Assembly: GCA_018669475.1 (NCBI GenBank)
Contig: JABHCC010000095.1
Location: forward strand, 88,168-152,167
Reading direction: 5' to 3'
DNA length: 64,000 bases
DNA from: Bacteroidota bacterium
Lineage (GTDB): Bacteria; Bacteroidota; Bacteroidia; Bacteroidales; UBA12481
In this document: positions 50,034 to 58,828 of the stretch, in pieces
Layout: each line of letters opens with the position of its first letter
Position numbering within the stretch: position 1 is the stretch's first letter
Program-made: the position numbers and the translations under genes
Notes under the pieces: generated by a model
What the model was told of the DNA's origin: nothing
What the model saw: only the letters and a program-made list of their open reading frames with translations
Database searches by the model: none

Positions 50034-51359
50034 TTATCGCGTGAATAATTTTAGTATATCGTTGCCATTTGCATATAAAACCAGAGCTAATAAGAAAATC
50101 ATTCCGGCGATTTGAGCATACTCCATGAATTTATCACTGGGCTTTCGACCGGTAATAATTTCAACAATAAGAAACAATACATGTCCACCATCCAGGGCAG
50201 GAATTGGTAAAACATTAAGAACAGCAAGCATGATAGAAAGAAAGGCTGTCATATTCCAGAAAGTATTCCAGTTCCATTGACCCGGAAAAATATTACCAAT
50301 TGCTATGAAGCCACCGAGTGATTTATAAGCTTTTGTTTCAGGAGTGAATACCAGTTTAAGATCTTTGAGATAGCTTTTTATAGTGTTTATTCCTTTGTTA
50401 ACTCCGGCAGGAATGGATGCAAAAAAGCCATATTCAATCTCTTTCAGCTCAAAAAAAGTTTTCGGATCAAGCGGATAAATTCCAGCTTTTCCATCAGAAT
50501 CTACCAGGACAGTAAATTCCAGTAATTCGCCATCTCGATCTACCTGAAGATGAATTGGTTCATCTTTATATTTTTCTATTTCTGTTCCAACCAGATCATA
50601 ATACAAAGTTTCCTTACCGTTAATACCAGTAATTCGATCACCTACTTTTACACCCGCAATTTCCGCGGGAGAGTCTTTAATAAACTCTCTTATTACAAAA
50701 GGAAATGCATAATTGATGAAACTTTTTTTCTCGATATACTGGGCAATAAAATCATCGGGCACAGGGATATCAATAACAGTACCTTTGCGATCAACTTGAA
50801 TAGTTTTTGCACCATTATACACGATTTCAGGCACTATATCGTGAAAGTCCTCCACCTTTTTATGATCCAGAGTTATAATTTTATCGCCGTGCTGCATTCC
50901 CATGTCGAGTGCGATAGTATCGCACATAATTCCGAATTTTGCATTTTCTGTTGGCAGATATTTTTCGCCCCAGGCAAACAAAATCATCGAATAAACCAGG
51001 AAGGCAAAGATCACATTAAACATAACCCCACCCAGCATAATTAACAAGCGCTGACCCGATGGTTTAGATCTGAATTCATACGGTTCGGGATCCTTGCTCA
51101 TCTGGTCTTTATCCATTGACTCATCAATCATTCCGGATATCTTCACGTAGCCCCCCAGAGGAAGCCAGCCTAAACCATATTCAGTTTCTCCTCTTTTGAA
51201 TTTGAACAGGGAAAACCATGGATTAAAAAAGAGGTAGAATTTTTCCACCCTCGTTTTGAAAACCTTTGCAAAGGTAAAATGGCCTAATTCATGGATAATT
51301 ACCAGAATTGAAAGACTTAATAATAATTGTGCTGCTTTAATCAGTATGGTCATGGTCAA
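50034..51359 (-). CDS. rseP: RseP-type site-2 protease
   Basis: Membrane zinc metalloprotease that cuts transmembrane substrates such as anti-sigma factors. Active site HELGHF (His23, Glu24, His27) is in the first membrane helix, PDZ domain(s) lie in the middle (PAEIAGVKVGDRITGINGKE), and the second metal motif is LPIPALDGGHVLF near the C-terminus. The 441-residue length is normal. Its start overlaps the dxr stop by 4 bases. Confidence 0.95.
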   Translation of the reverse strand: MTMTILIKAAQLLLSLSILVIIHELGHFTFAKVFKTRVEKFYLFFNPWFSLFKFKRGETEYGLGWLPLGGYVKISGMIDESMDKDQMSKDPEPYEFRSKPSGQRLLIMLGGVMFNVIFAFLVYSMILFAWGEKYLPTENAKFGIMCDTIALDMGMQHGDKIITLDHKKVEDFHDIVPEIVYNGAKTIQVDRKGTVIDIPVPDDFIAQYIEKKSFINYAFPFVIREFIKDSPAEIAGVKVGDRITGINGKETLYYDLVGTEIEKYKDEPIHLQVDRDGELLEFTVLVDSDGKAGIYPLDPKTFFELKEIEYGFFASIPAGVNKGINTIKSYLKDLKLVFTPETKAYKSLGGFIAIGNIFPGQWNWNTFWNMTAFLSIMLAVLNVLPIPALDGGHVLFLIVEIITGRKPSDKFMEYAQIAGMIFLLALVLYANGNDILKLFTR

Positions 51360-52540
51360 GTTATTATTTTAATAAAGGATCGGGTTAGCTCACGTGCTTC
51401 CCGATCGGAATCAATATAATCCTGATATACCGGATGAGGCACAAAACTTGAAGCCTCCAGGGTTTTTTCAATCAGGATTGGGATATCTGTAAATCGAATT
51501 TTTTCTTTAAGAAATGCTTCAACGGCAATTTCATTTGCGGCATTTAAAACACCAGGCCAGTTCCCTCCTTTACTCAGACATTCACGGGCAATTCTCAAGT
51601 TAGGAAATCTTTGTGGATCAGGGCTTTCAAAGTTCAGCTCCGGATAATCAATAAAAGAGAACTGTTTATTTATACCGGGCAGGCGCTTCGGGAATCCAAG
51701 TGCGTATTGTATTGGCAATCGCATATCCGGTAATCCCATCTGAGCCTTAATAGATCCATCTTCAAATTCCACAAGACTGTGGATAATTGACTGGGGATGC
51801 ACAACAACTTCCACCTGCTCGGCCCGGAGATTGAATAACCATTTTGCCTCAATAATTTCCAAACCTTTGTTCATCATTGTAGCAGAATCAATGGTGATTT
51901 TATCACCCATTGACCAATTTGGATGCCTGAGTGCCTCTTTCAGACTCACTTTTTGAATTTCCTCCAGAGTTTTTGTTCTGAAAGGGCCACCTGAAGCTGT
52001 TAAAATAATTTTTCCTACCGGATTAATGTCTTCTCCCACCAGGCATTGAAAAATAGCTGAGTGTTCAGAATCAACAGGAATAATCGGAACCTGATGTTCC
52101 ATTGCCATTTTCATCACCAATTCTCCTGCTACCACAAGGGTTTCTTTGTTTGCCAGAGCGATGGCTTTACCTGCCTGAATAGCCTGAATTGTCGGGGCCA
52201 GGCCGGCGAATCCAACCATAGCGGTTAATACCATGTCGATGCTTCCCATCTGAACAATCTGCTCAAGAGCGGCAGACCCGGCATAAACTTTAATTCCCAG
52301 GGGATCCAGTATATCCTGCAGATAATTATACTGATCCTCTTTTACAATTACTACAGCATTAGGCTTATACTTTTTTGCCTGTGAGATTAAAAGATCCACG
52401 TTAGAATGCGCGGTCAGAACTTCCACTTCGAAAAGACGGGGATATTGTTCAATAACTTCCAGGGCCTGTGTACCAATAGATCCTGTAGATCCCAGAATAG
52501 CTATTCTTTTCTTGTGTATGCTTTGAGTCCCTTTGTCCAT
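51356..52540 (-). CDS. dxr: 1-deoxy-D-xylulose-5-phosphate reductoisomerase
   Basis: First committed step of the MEP pathway to isoprenoids. The 394 residues contain the NADPH motif ILGSTGSIGTQALEV, the metal-binding PVDSEHSAIFQCL and HPNWSMGDKITIDSATMMNKGLEIIEA. Co-transcribed with the M23 peptidase gene (6 bases upstream) and rseP. Confidence 0.98.
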   Translation of the reverse strand: MDKGTQSIHKKRIAILGSTGSIGTQALEVIEQYPRLFEVEVLTAHSNVDLLISQAKKYKPNAVVIVKEDQYNYLQDILDPLGIKVYAGSAALEQIVQMGSIDMVLTAMVGFAGLAPTIQAIQAGKAIALANKETLVVAGELVMKMAMEHQVPIIPVDSEHSAIFQCLVGEDINPVGKIILTASGGPFRTKTLEEIQKVSLKEALRHPNWSMGDKITIDSATMMNKGLEIIEAKWLFNLRAEQVEVVVHPQSIIHSLVEFEDGSIKAQMGLPDMRLPIQYALGFPKRLPGINKQFSFIDYPELNFESPDPQRFPNLRIARECLSKGGNWPGVLNAANEIAVEAFLKEKIRFTDIPILIEKTLEASSFVPHPVYQDYIDSDREARELTRSFIKIIT

Positions 52541-52546
52541 TGTATT

Positions 52547-53413
52547 CTATTCGAAAGAAATGAATTGCAGCGGATCAATGGGTTTCCCCTGATGCCATAA
52601 TTCGAAGTGAAGGTGAGGTCCGGTGGTCAATTCACCTGAATTGCCAACAATTGCTATTGCTTCACCGGCACGAATTATATCGCCCGGCCTTTTAAGTAAT
52701 TCTTTATTGTGTTTGTATGCTGAGATCAAATCGTTTTCATGCTGGATCTGAATAACGAAACCTGTTTCTGCAGTGTAATTAGCCAGTAAAACAGTACCAT
52801 CCAGTAAGGCTTTAACAAGCAAATCTCCGCTTGCAGCTATATCCACGCCAAAATGTCTTTGACGAGCATTAAACTGTCCGGTAACCATGCCTTTTACCGG
52901 TGGGAAAAAGAACAGATCACTAAGTCGTCGTGCATCCGGATTAACGGTAAGAAGTGACAAACTATAGCGTTGCTGTTCTTCAACTTCCACCCTTAACAAT
53001 GAATCCTCACGAGATCGGTAATCCTGAATATTCTGAGAGCTAACGGGAAATTCAGTTTCATTAGAATCATAGCTAACCGGTTCTTCACCCTTCATAATAG
53101 TCATCAGATTATCGATGAACTGGTCTTTCAGCGACAGCTGATCTTCAAGCGAATCCAACCTCAGAGCGTTCAATCTGATATTTCGGGTCATTTCAGCATC
53201 AGGATAGCCGGGAATCATTTCGCGCAATGGAGTATACACCATAAGGCTTATAACGATTGCTGCAACAATGATTAATGCACTGCTTAATACAGTAATCACA
53301 TTCAGACGCGACAAGCGCATAAACCAAACCTCCTCAAAGGTGGTATCCCTCATAATTACCAATCGGTATTTTGAGCGGAGTTTTTGATATAGTTCTTTCC
53401 TTTTTCGACCCAT
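52547..53413 (-). CDS. Membrane-anchored M23 peptidase
   Basis: Peptidoglycan-cleaving or regulatory peptidase anchored in the inner membrane. One membrane helix (about 38-60), a coiled-coil region, and a C-terminal M23 domain with zinc ligands HFGVDIA and HLHFELWHQGKP. The active His and Asp residues are intact, so it may be catalytic. First gene of M23-dxr-rseP, read from a TACCTTTG box at 53439-53432. Confidence 0.93.
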   Translation of the reverse strand: MGRKRKELYQKLRSKYRLVIMRDTTFEEVWFMRLSRLNVITVLSSALIIVAAIVISLMVYTPLREMIPGYPDAEMTRNIRLNALRLDSLEDQLSLKDQFIDNLMTIMKGEEPVSYDSNETEFPVSSQNIQDYRSREDSLLRVEVEEQQRYSLSLLTVNPDARRLSDLFFFPPVKGMVTGQFNARQRHFGVDIAASGDLLVKALLDGTVLLANYTAETGFVIQIQHENDLISAYKHNKELLKRPGDIIRAGEAIAIVGNSGELTTGPHLHFELWHQGKPIDPLQFISFE

Positions 53414-53431
53414 AATCAGCTAAACGCAGCG

Positions 53432-53439
53432 CAAAGGTA
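53432..53439 (-). promoter_or_regulatory. Bacteroidetes -7 box TACCTTTG of the M23-dxr-rseP operon
   Basis: Matches TAnnTTTG on the minus strand 19 bases before the M23 start. Confidence 0.45.
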
Positions 53440-53505
53440 ATTAATTATGAGATAAGGGCAGAAAATAATTATAAAGCCCATAAAGATACTTGTCATTTTT
53501 TTAAT

Positions 53506-53513
53506 TACCTTTG
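53506..53513 (+). promoter_or_regulatory. Bacteroidetes -7 box TACCTTTG before the initiator tRNA gene
   Basis: Matches TAnnTTTG, ending 9 bases before the mature tRNA; the -33 element is unclear. Confidence 0.55.
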
Positions 53514-53522
53514 CACCCACAT

Positions 53523-53595
<73 letters not shown>

Positions 53596-53600
53596 CAAAA

Positions 53601-53640
53601 GAAGCCCTTTAAGTCATTGACTTGGAGGGTTTTTGCTTTT
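53601..53640 (+). terminator. Terminator of the tRNA gene, carried by the element
   Basis: Stem CCCTTTAAGTC / GACTTGGAGGG (two G-T wobble pairs) followed by a T-rich stretch TTTTTGCTTTTT. It lies inside the element, so the element supplies the tRNA transcript end. Confidence 0.65.
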
Positions 53641-53644
53641 TATG

Positions 53645-53663
53645 AAGTGTAAAATAAGTGTAA
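53645..53663 (+). repeat. Left pair of AAGTGTAA motifs (candidate integrase arm sites)
   Basis: AAGTGTAA at 53645-53652 and 53656-53663, 11 bases apart. The surrounding 22 bases (53642-53663) match 60883-60904 in 20 positions, same orientation. Confidence 0.6.
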
Positions 53664-53693
53664 TTTCCGACCAATTACCTAAAATCACATAAG

Positions 53694-53966
53694 CTAATCT
53701 AACTCCCTTTTAACACAGAATGTGACATAATCAGTAACATAACCATTTGGTTCAATGACAGTATATGTATGCTCTCGTTCCCATTCCTTTACTTGAGGAG
53801 AAGTAATGTCACAAATCCTGACTTTCGTTTCTGCTTCATGAATTGTTTGTCCAGTACTTGAACGTTCGGTTGCAGTTGTGATACAGAAATAGCATATATC
53901 CTCAGACTTTTCACAAGACACAGAAAACAAGCAAATAACACAGATAAAGGTTAACAGTTTTTTCAT
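53694..53966 (-). CDS. Small lipoprotein, unknown function
   Basis: A 90-residue precursor with a clear lipoprotein signal (MKKLLTFICVICLFSVSC). The mature part holds further cysteines (ICYFC, RICD, TFCVK) and could have disulfides. Nearest gene to the left end of the element. I recognise no family. Confidence 0.6.
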   Translation of the reverse strand: MKKLLTFICVICLFSVSCEKSEDICYFCITTATERSSTGQTIHEAETKVRICDITSPQVKEWEREHTYTVIEPNGYVTDYVTFCVKRELD

Positions 53967-54059
53967 GGTGTTTATGGTTCTCTTGGCAAATTCAGTTCAA
54001 GATAATACTTTCAGCCCTTTTTTCTGGTCTCAATTCTGTCAACAAGTTCGGTAGATTTT

Positions 54060-55202
54060 CTATTCCCCTATGGGCAATGTCTTTTCCTCAAATAATTCAG
54101 GCTTTTCTTTTTTCAATCTGTCAAAAATTTCCGCTGGTATTCCTGAAGGATCTTCAAGAGTCAAAGTGCTTGCTAATTGATTATAAGTAAGACCCTTTAC
54201 TCCATCTAGCCTAACGAGTTTAAAGTTAGCACCATCCAATTTTGCATCCTTAAACTCCGCTTTCTGCATGAGGGATGCATATAGAACAGCCTTTCTCAAG
54301 TCAGCTCCCACGAGAATTGCTCCTTTGAGATTAGCATATATTATCCTATTACCAGCCAAATTCGCTTTTTCAAGAAAAGCATTTGCAAGATTAGCTTCCG
54401 ACAAGTCTACATCTGCAAATACAGCACCCTTTAATTTAGCTTCATACAATCGAGCATCATATAAACTGACGTTACAAAATTGAGCATAATTCAATTCAGC
54501 TTCGTTGAGGATTGCTTTACCAAATTCAACGTTGATAAAATGACATTTATTGAGCATTACTCCTTTTAGAATAGCTCCGGATAGATTCTTTTTCAATTTC
54601 TCATAAACAGTGTAAGAATCATCTTTAAATAGAACATCACAAGCGGTCTGAATTTCAACAGTTACTGATTCTATATTTTCATTGTGATCCCCATATTCAG
54701 GATCTCCAACTTCTTCTAATAATATCTTAGAATTTTCTCTCACATATGAACATAAGATACTGCAAATCTGCTCTTTTGTCTCATTTTCTTTTGACTCTTT
54801 AGCTATCCCATGAAGGGTGTAAATTCCTCCCATCCTGACTGAGGCATCATCATGACCAAGTTGCTCAATTGCTTGGTTAAACCTATTTATTTGATTTTCC
54901 TCCCTATGTGCTTTTGAACTCTCAAGTTGGGCTTTTGCAGTTTCTGCTTGAGCCTGTGCTGATTTTTCAGCAGCATTAGCTCTCTTCATTGTAGCATAGA
55001 AAGTTAGAAAGATACCGAGGCCTCCAAAAGCTGTCAAGACAATCTTAAGTAATGCACCACTCTGGTCATCAATCCCTGTATTAAAAAAGATATCTATAAG
55101 CTCCTGCCAATTACAAATCAAAAGAGTGATAACAACAAAAACAATAAAAGTTCCAATTAGCCACAATAGCCAAAGCTTCACTCTTCGTTTTTTTTCAATC
55201 AT
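54060..55202 (-). CDS. Membrane pentapeptide-repeat protein
   Basis: A 380-residue protein with two N-terminal membrane helices (about 9-29 and 47-68), a coiled coil (AAEKSAQAQAETAKAQLESS), a helical segment (NRFNQAIEQLGHDDASVRMGGIYTLHGIAKES), then pentapeptide repeats of A(N/D)Lxx type from about 205 to 335, which fold as a right-handed quadrilateral helix. Proteins of this design are frequent cargo of mobile elements; function unknown. Could be membrane-linked sensing or defence (inference). Confidence 0.75.
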   Translation of the reverse strand: MIEKKRRVKLWLLWLIGTFIVFVVITLLICNWQELIDIFFNTGIDDQSGALLKIVLTAFGGLGIFLTFYATMKRANAAEKSAQAQAETAKAQLESSKAHREENQINRFNQAIEQLGHDDASVRMGGIYTLHGIAKESKENETKEQICSILCSYVRENSKILLEEVGDPEYGDHNENIESVTVEIQTACDVLFKDDSYTVYEKLKKNLSGAILKGVMLNKCHFINVEFGKAILNEAELNYAQFCNVSLYDARLYEAKLKGAVFADVDLSEANLANAFLEKANLAGNRIIYANLKGAILVGADLRKAVLYASLMQKAEFKDAKLDGANFKLVRLDGVKGLTYNQLASTLTLEDPSGIPAEIFDRLKKEKPELFEEKTLPIGE

Positions 55203-55436
55203 GTTTAGGGCTTTGGTTTGGTCAAGACTCCTAAAGTAAAAAAGAATAAATTGACCTGCAAATAGTTAAACCATAAAGACTGACGGAGATAATTTGCCAG
55301 AATCAATTGGGTATATCTAATATTGGAATAACATTCATGCATTTCACTTTTTGACCCTCAGATTGCTTTATCAGTATTCACCATCGCCTTACTGGACACT
55401 TTTAAGATATCAGGTATTTTGTTTTAATCCACTCGC

Positions 55437-56414
55437 TTATTTCGTTGACCAACTTGTCAAAAAGCCGTTCTCAATATATACATAATGAGAATTATATATC
55501 ATCTGCTCATGAATACCCCAACTACCAACGTCCTTACTACTGCTATTTGGCCGACCCCAAGAGTCAAGCACCATTTCTTTGGTCATTCCTATTACTATTT
55601 TCTTGTCGATTATTGATTGTAAATATTTGTTATTTTTGTACTTATCACTCAATAGCCTTGCACGTTCTTCTATCATAGCCTTTCTCTCTGCTGCTATCCT
55701 ATTCTCAGATTCAATCAATGCTTGCTCATTTTTCTGCTTTGCTTCGTCAATTCCAGCAATATAATCCTTGTTTCTTTCAATGATTTCATCTCTTTGCTTA
55801 TCGTCATTAACAATAAGCTCGATCTTTTTAGCAAATGCTTTACTAAGACTGATTATGTTTAGATAAAAAACATAAGCCGAGTCCTCTTCATACAGAAATC
55901 CATAATAGCTATCCTTATAATCAATCACATCAATAACATAGCCACCTTCAAGCTTACCCATAGAGCCAAATGGCTTTGGTTGAGGATAGATGTCAGCATT
56001 CTTGTCAAGAACATAAAACCTATTTGAAAGAATACTATTTCTCTTGGCATTAACCCGGTCAGCTTTAATCCTATTCTTGGCTTCCAGTCTTACCTTTGCT
56101 ATGCTATCAGCAACATAATAATCATAGTAATCAGAAACCCAATTAAAAAAAACAAATCCTCTTGTGCCATCTAACTCAACTTCAACCCAATCTCCCTGAG
56201 TGCTTAATCGTTTCAGTTGCGTCCCTGGTTCAACTTTTTGAATTTCCGTGTTTATTGATCCAGCAGTTCCATAAAGACTTACTTTGGATTTTACCGTAAT
56301 AAGCCCTTTAAACTTGTTCTTGATTGGATCAACTTTTTTAAAAGTAACCTCTTGAGCGTGTAACCCAGAAAATGATAATATCAAAACACTTAGGATAATT
56401 TTAAAGCTATTCAT
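55437..56414 (-). CDS. Secreted SH3-like protein with BamE-like C-terminus
   Basis: A 325-residue exported protein. From the ATG at 56414 it has a signal peptide (MNSFKIILSVLILSFSGLHA); an in-frame ATG at 56468 would precede it by 18 polar residues. A bacterial SH3-like domain (VSLYGTAGSINTEIQKVEPG ... GDWVEVEL) is followed by a second SH3-like stretch (ADIYPQPKPFGSMGKLEGGYVI), a charged coiled coil (about 210-265), and a C-terminal piece with IGMTKEMVLDSWGRPN like the SmpA/OmlA (BamE) fold. Role unknown; probably in the periplasm. Confidence 0.7.
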   Translation of the reverse strand: MNSFKIILSVLILSFSGLHAQEVTFKKVDPIKNKFKGLITVKSKVSLYGTAGSINTEIQKVEPGTQLKRLSTQGDWVEVELDGTRGFVFFNWVSDYYDYYVADSIAKVRLEAKNRIKADRVNAKRNSILSNRFYVLDKNADIYPQPKPFGSMGKLEGGYVIDVIDYKDSYYGFLYEEDSAYVFYLNIISLSKAFAKKIELIVNDDKQRDEIIERNKDYIAGIDEAKQKNEQALIESENRIAAERKAMIEERARLLSDKYKNNKYLQSIIDKKIVIGMTKEMVLDSWGRPNSSSKDVGSWGIHEQMIYNSHYVYIENGFLTSWSTK

Positions 56415-56531
56415 AGCAACTGTTTTTTTTGGAATAGAAACTTGAAATTCGCTATACCCAATGTTCAAAGTATGAATATTACTGTTTGTGATTTCTTGTT
56501 ACTCAAAGATACAAATATTATCTCTAAATAC

Positions 56532-56783
56532 TTAAAGAAGAATATCATCCTCGTCAACAACTACAATAATATCTCTGCTATCAGAGTGAGTATTCTTTGG
56601 GACTACAAAGGACAACAGCCTTGTTACTATTTCAGCCCTTTTTTCTGGTTGCATTGACTCCATTAATGCCGGCAGTTGTTTCATTTCCTGCTCAAGAATC
56701 ACAATGAGAGTTTCCCTAATCTCATGTGTCAATTTATTTGGTGTACCTTTTTCCCTGCCACCTGTTTTATATCCTTTTGCCAT
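56532..56783 (-). CDS. Small basic protein, DUF5681-like
   Basis: An 83-residue protein beginning MAKGYKTGGREKGTPNKLT, a motif typical of small DUF5681-type proteins in phages and mobile elements. The rest is helical, with an acidic end (IIVVVDEDDILL). Function unknown. It stands between the replication gene and the cargo genes. Confidence 0.6.
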   Translation of the reverse strand: MAKGYKTGGREKGTPNKLTHEIRETLIVILEQEMKQLPALMESMQPEKRAEIVTRLLSFVVPKNTHSDSRDIIVVVDEDDILL

Positions 56784-56846
56784 TGTTCTATTCTTGTCTA
56801 TTTTAGATCAGCCATGTTATTTTATGTTATTTAAACGACAATTCAA

Positions 56847-57770
56847 TCAGGCAAGGTGTACTTCCTTTACTTTCTGATCAAGCTCTCTGATCAATTCATT
56901 GCCCTCCTCTGGATTGTTATAACTTAATCCTTTTACAAAATTCCTCAGTTCATAAGCTTGTTTTTTATCTATCTCCCCCTTTACCCGCCATTCCTTAATC
57001 ACACCCATTACCTTGGCTTGTCCCAATTCAAGGACAGCAAGGAGAGCTAAGTCTGATGCAAATTGTTTTTTACTCCCTGTTGGTTTCATGTTTGATAATT
57101 TTATGTTTACTTTTTGGATAGCTTTATACTCATCCCACCATCGTTCCTTCAGTCCCCTATAAAAGAGACTATCTGACAGGAGACCTGCTGTAACAGCAGG
57201 CTGATGAAGTTGGCTCCCAATCCTCTTTTTGAATCTTAATTCATATCTCAATACATTCTGCCCTTTATAAAGCTCAGGTATAGGCTCCCTTTTGACTCTT
57301 TGCTCATGCTCCTTTCCATAAAAAAGCAATTGCCTTTTGTTATTGTTATAATAGAGACCATTGTCCTGTTCCAATCTTCTGTAATACTGAGACTCCCCCA
57401 GATATGGATAGTAAACTGATTCAGGATACTTCATAATAAGATTCTGGGCAAAGTCAATCCTTGTGACATTGGCTTTCCCAAAGGGGAGGTGCAACCTATC
57501 ACTAATACTTTGAATTGCCTTCTCTGTATCCCCTCTTGTCATTGTCTTGAAATTGTCACCCAAATAGAATTTACATAAACTACTGCCTGAGATTTTTACC
57601 CTTGAATCACTTACACTTACTTTTAAGCTATCTAAGAAGCCATTGCAATACCCACCATATTGAGATTCTCCAGTATTTGACACACGTGTTAAGAATTGAG
57701 GCACAAGCTCCAGAAAGTCTGTTCTTGGGCATTCATTCTTATACATACTCATATCAACATTATCATACAT
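56847..57770 (-). CDS. Replication-initiator-like protein (phage/plasmid II/X type)
   Basis: A 307-residue protein with the general pattern of phage/plasmid rolling-circle initiators: GYCNGFLDSLKVSVSDSRVKISGSSLCKFYLGDNF at the N-terminus, VTRIDFAQNLIMKYPESVYYPYLG in the middle, and a segment like NNNKRQLLFYGKEHEQ followed by NVLRYELRFKKRI. If correct, it would nick or initiate copying of the excised circle. Single or paired tyrosines for nicking cannot be fixed without an alignment. It is downstream of the HTH and 155-residue genes. Confidence 0.6.
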   Translation of the reverse strand: MYDNVDMSMYKNECPRTDFLELVPQFLTRVSNTGESQYGGYCNGFLDSLKVSVSDSRVKISGSSLCKFYLGDNFKTMTRGDTEKAIQSISDRLHLPFGKANVTRIDFAQNLIMKYPESVYYPYLGESQYYRRLEQDNGLYYNNNKRQLLFYGKEHEQRVKREPIPELYKGQNVLRYELRFKKRIGSQLHQPAVTAGLLSDSLFYRGLKERWWDEYKAIQKVNIKLSNMKPTGSKKQFASDLALLAVLELGQAKVMGVIKEWRVKGEIDKKQAYELRNFVKGLSYNNPEEGNELIRELDQKVKEVHLA

Positions 57771-57859
57771 GGGTTACAAAATCAGGGTACTGAATACAAC
57801 TTAACATAGAGATGCTATTAAACGGAGGAGAATTACTCCTCCCCCGAATTAGTTTCCTA

Positions 57860-58327
57860 TCACACTTTTATTACAATAACTATGGCAGAGTCCCTCAACT
57901 TTTCAACCTCATGGTTCAACTCACCATCAACAAAGAAATTCCAAAGCCCATTTGTATCATTCCTCAATCCTCTGGCAATAAAAATCTCAATTGAAGTAAT
58001 CCCCTGGCTTTTATAATCCTCATTAAAAACAATGATGCAACCATCTTTTGAGCCATTAATATCTCCAAAAGCAATATTTGACTCAAGGTCTGGTCTTTTG
58101 ATACTCGTTATATTACTTGATCCTTTTGTAAGTGCTAAACTGGGCTTGCTTGTCTTCCATCTGTCCGGTCTGGTAATACAATTGATTGAATGCCCTCCTA
58201 TATTAAACCCCCTCTTGTTAATAAGGAGACTTTCAAAAAAATCATAGGATTGAGTGGAGGCGATAATATCATACCTGCATTTAGCCTCAGTCAGTTTTTC
58301 TCCTTTATAATAATCTGTTAGAATCAT
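57860..58327 (-). CDS. Unknown protein between HTH and Rep genes
   Basis: A 155-residue soluble protein with no family I recognise. Its start overlaps the HTH stop by 4 bases (ATGA), so it is translated together with the HTH protein, and it precedes the Rep-like gene by 89 bases. By position it may be a replication or excision accessory factor (inference). Confidence 0.65.
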   Translation of the reverse strand: MILTDYYKGEKLTEAKCRYDIIASTQSYDFFESLLINKRGFNIGGHSINCITRPDRWKTSKPSLALTKGSSNITSIKRPDLESNIAFGDINGSKDGCIIVFNEDYKSQGITSIEIFIARGLRNDTNGLWNFFVDGELNHEVEKLRDSAIVIVIKV

Positions 58328-58635
58328 TTCCGGCCTCCTTTCTGATTAAGAGTCACATACTTTGATGCTTCCTTGTCAATATCATCAGAGGAGGAATAGC
58401 GGTGTTGTTTCAACCATGCCTCAACCTCTGTCCTATCGAAGAATAAGTGTTTGGATTGCTTGTAATATGGAATCTTGCCATAACAAGTTAACTTATAAAT
58501 ATGGCTCTTTGACAGCCCTGTGAGCAAACAAAGCTCCTCCAGATTCAAAACCCGTTTGGACAACTTCAGAAGCTCCTCAATTTCATCCAATCTCTTTTCC
58601 TGCTTTTTCAATAATTGTATTGTTAAATCTTCCAT
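58324..58635 (-). CDS. Excisionase-like helix-turn-helix protein
   Basis: A 103-residue DNA-binding protein: N-terminal coiled coil (LLKKQEKRLDEIEELLKL) then a MerR/excisionase-type HTH (LEELCLLTGLSKSHIYKLTCYGKIPYYKQSKHLFF) ending in VEAWLKQHR. Such proteins bend DNA for excision or regulate element genes. First gene of HTH-155aa-Rep. Confidence 0.85.
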   Translation of the reverse strand: MEDLTIQLLKKQEKRLDEIEELLKLSKRVLNLEELCLLTGLSKSHIYKLTCYGKIPYYKQSKHLFFDRTEVEAWLKQHRYSSSDDIDKEASKYVTLNQKGGRK

Positions 58636-58828
58636 GTCTTTTCTTTTAATTTATTAAATGGGCTTGGCCAAAACCACAATTCTATGACACAAAAATAATT
58701 AAAAGAAACAATCTAAAGTATTGATAATCATACTTTAAGTCGACCTTATGTGAGGTCGGGAAGGGTCGGCAGAATGGAAAGCCCTTTAGATTCAGAAGCT
58801 TGCTATGGTTAAAAAGAGTCGGCTAAAA
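58636..58828. other. Non-coding gap with inverted repeat inside the element
   Basis: A 193-base gap between the integrase-linked gene and the HTH gene. It holds a perfect inverted repeat CGACCT-TATGTG-AGGTCG at 58741-58758 followed by further GGTCGG copies. It may be a promoter/operator or a replication origin for the Rep protein; the sequence alone cannot decide. Confidence 0.4.
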
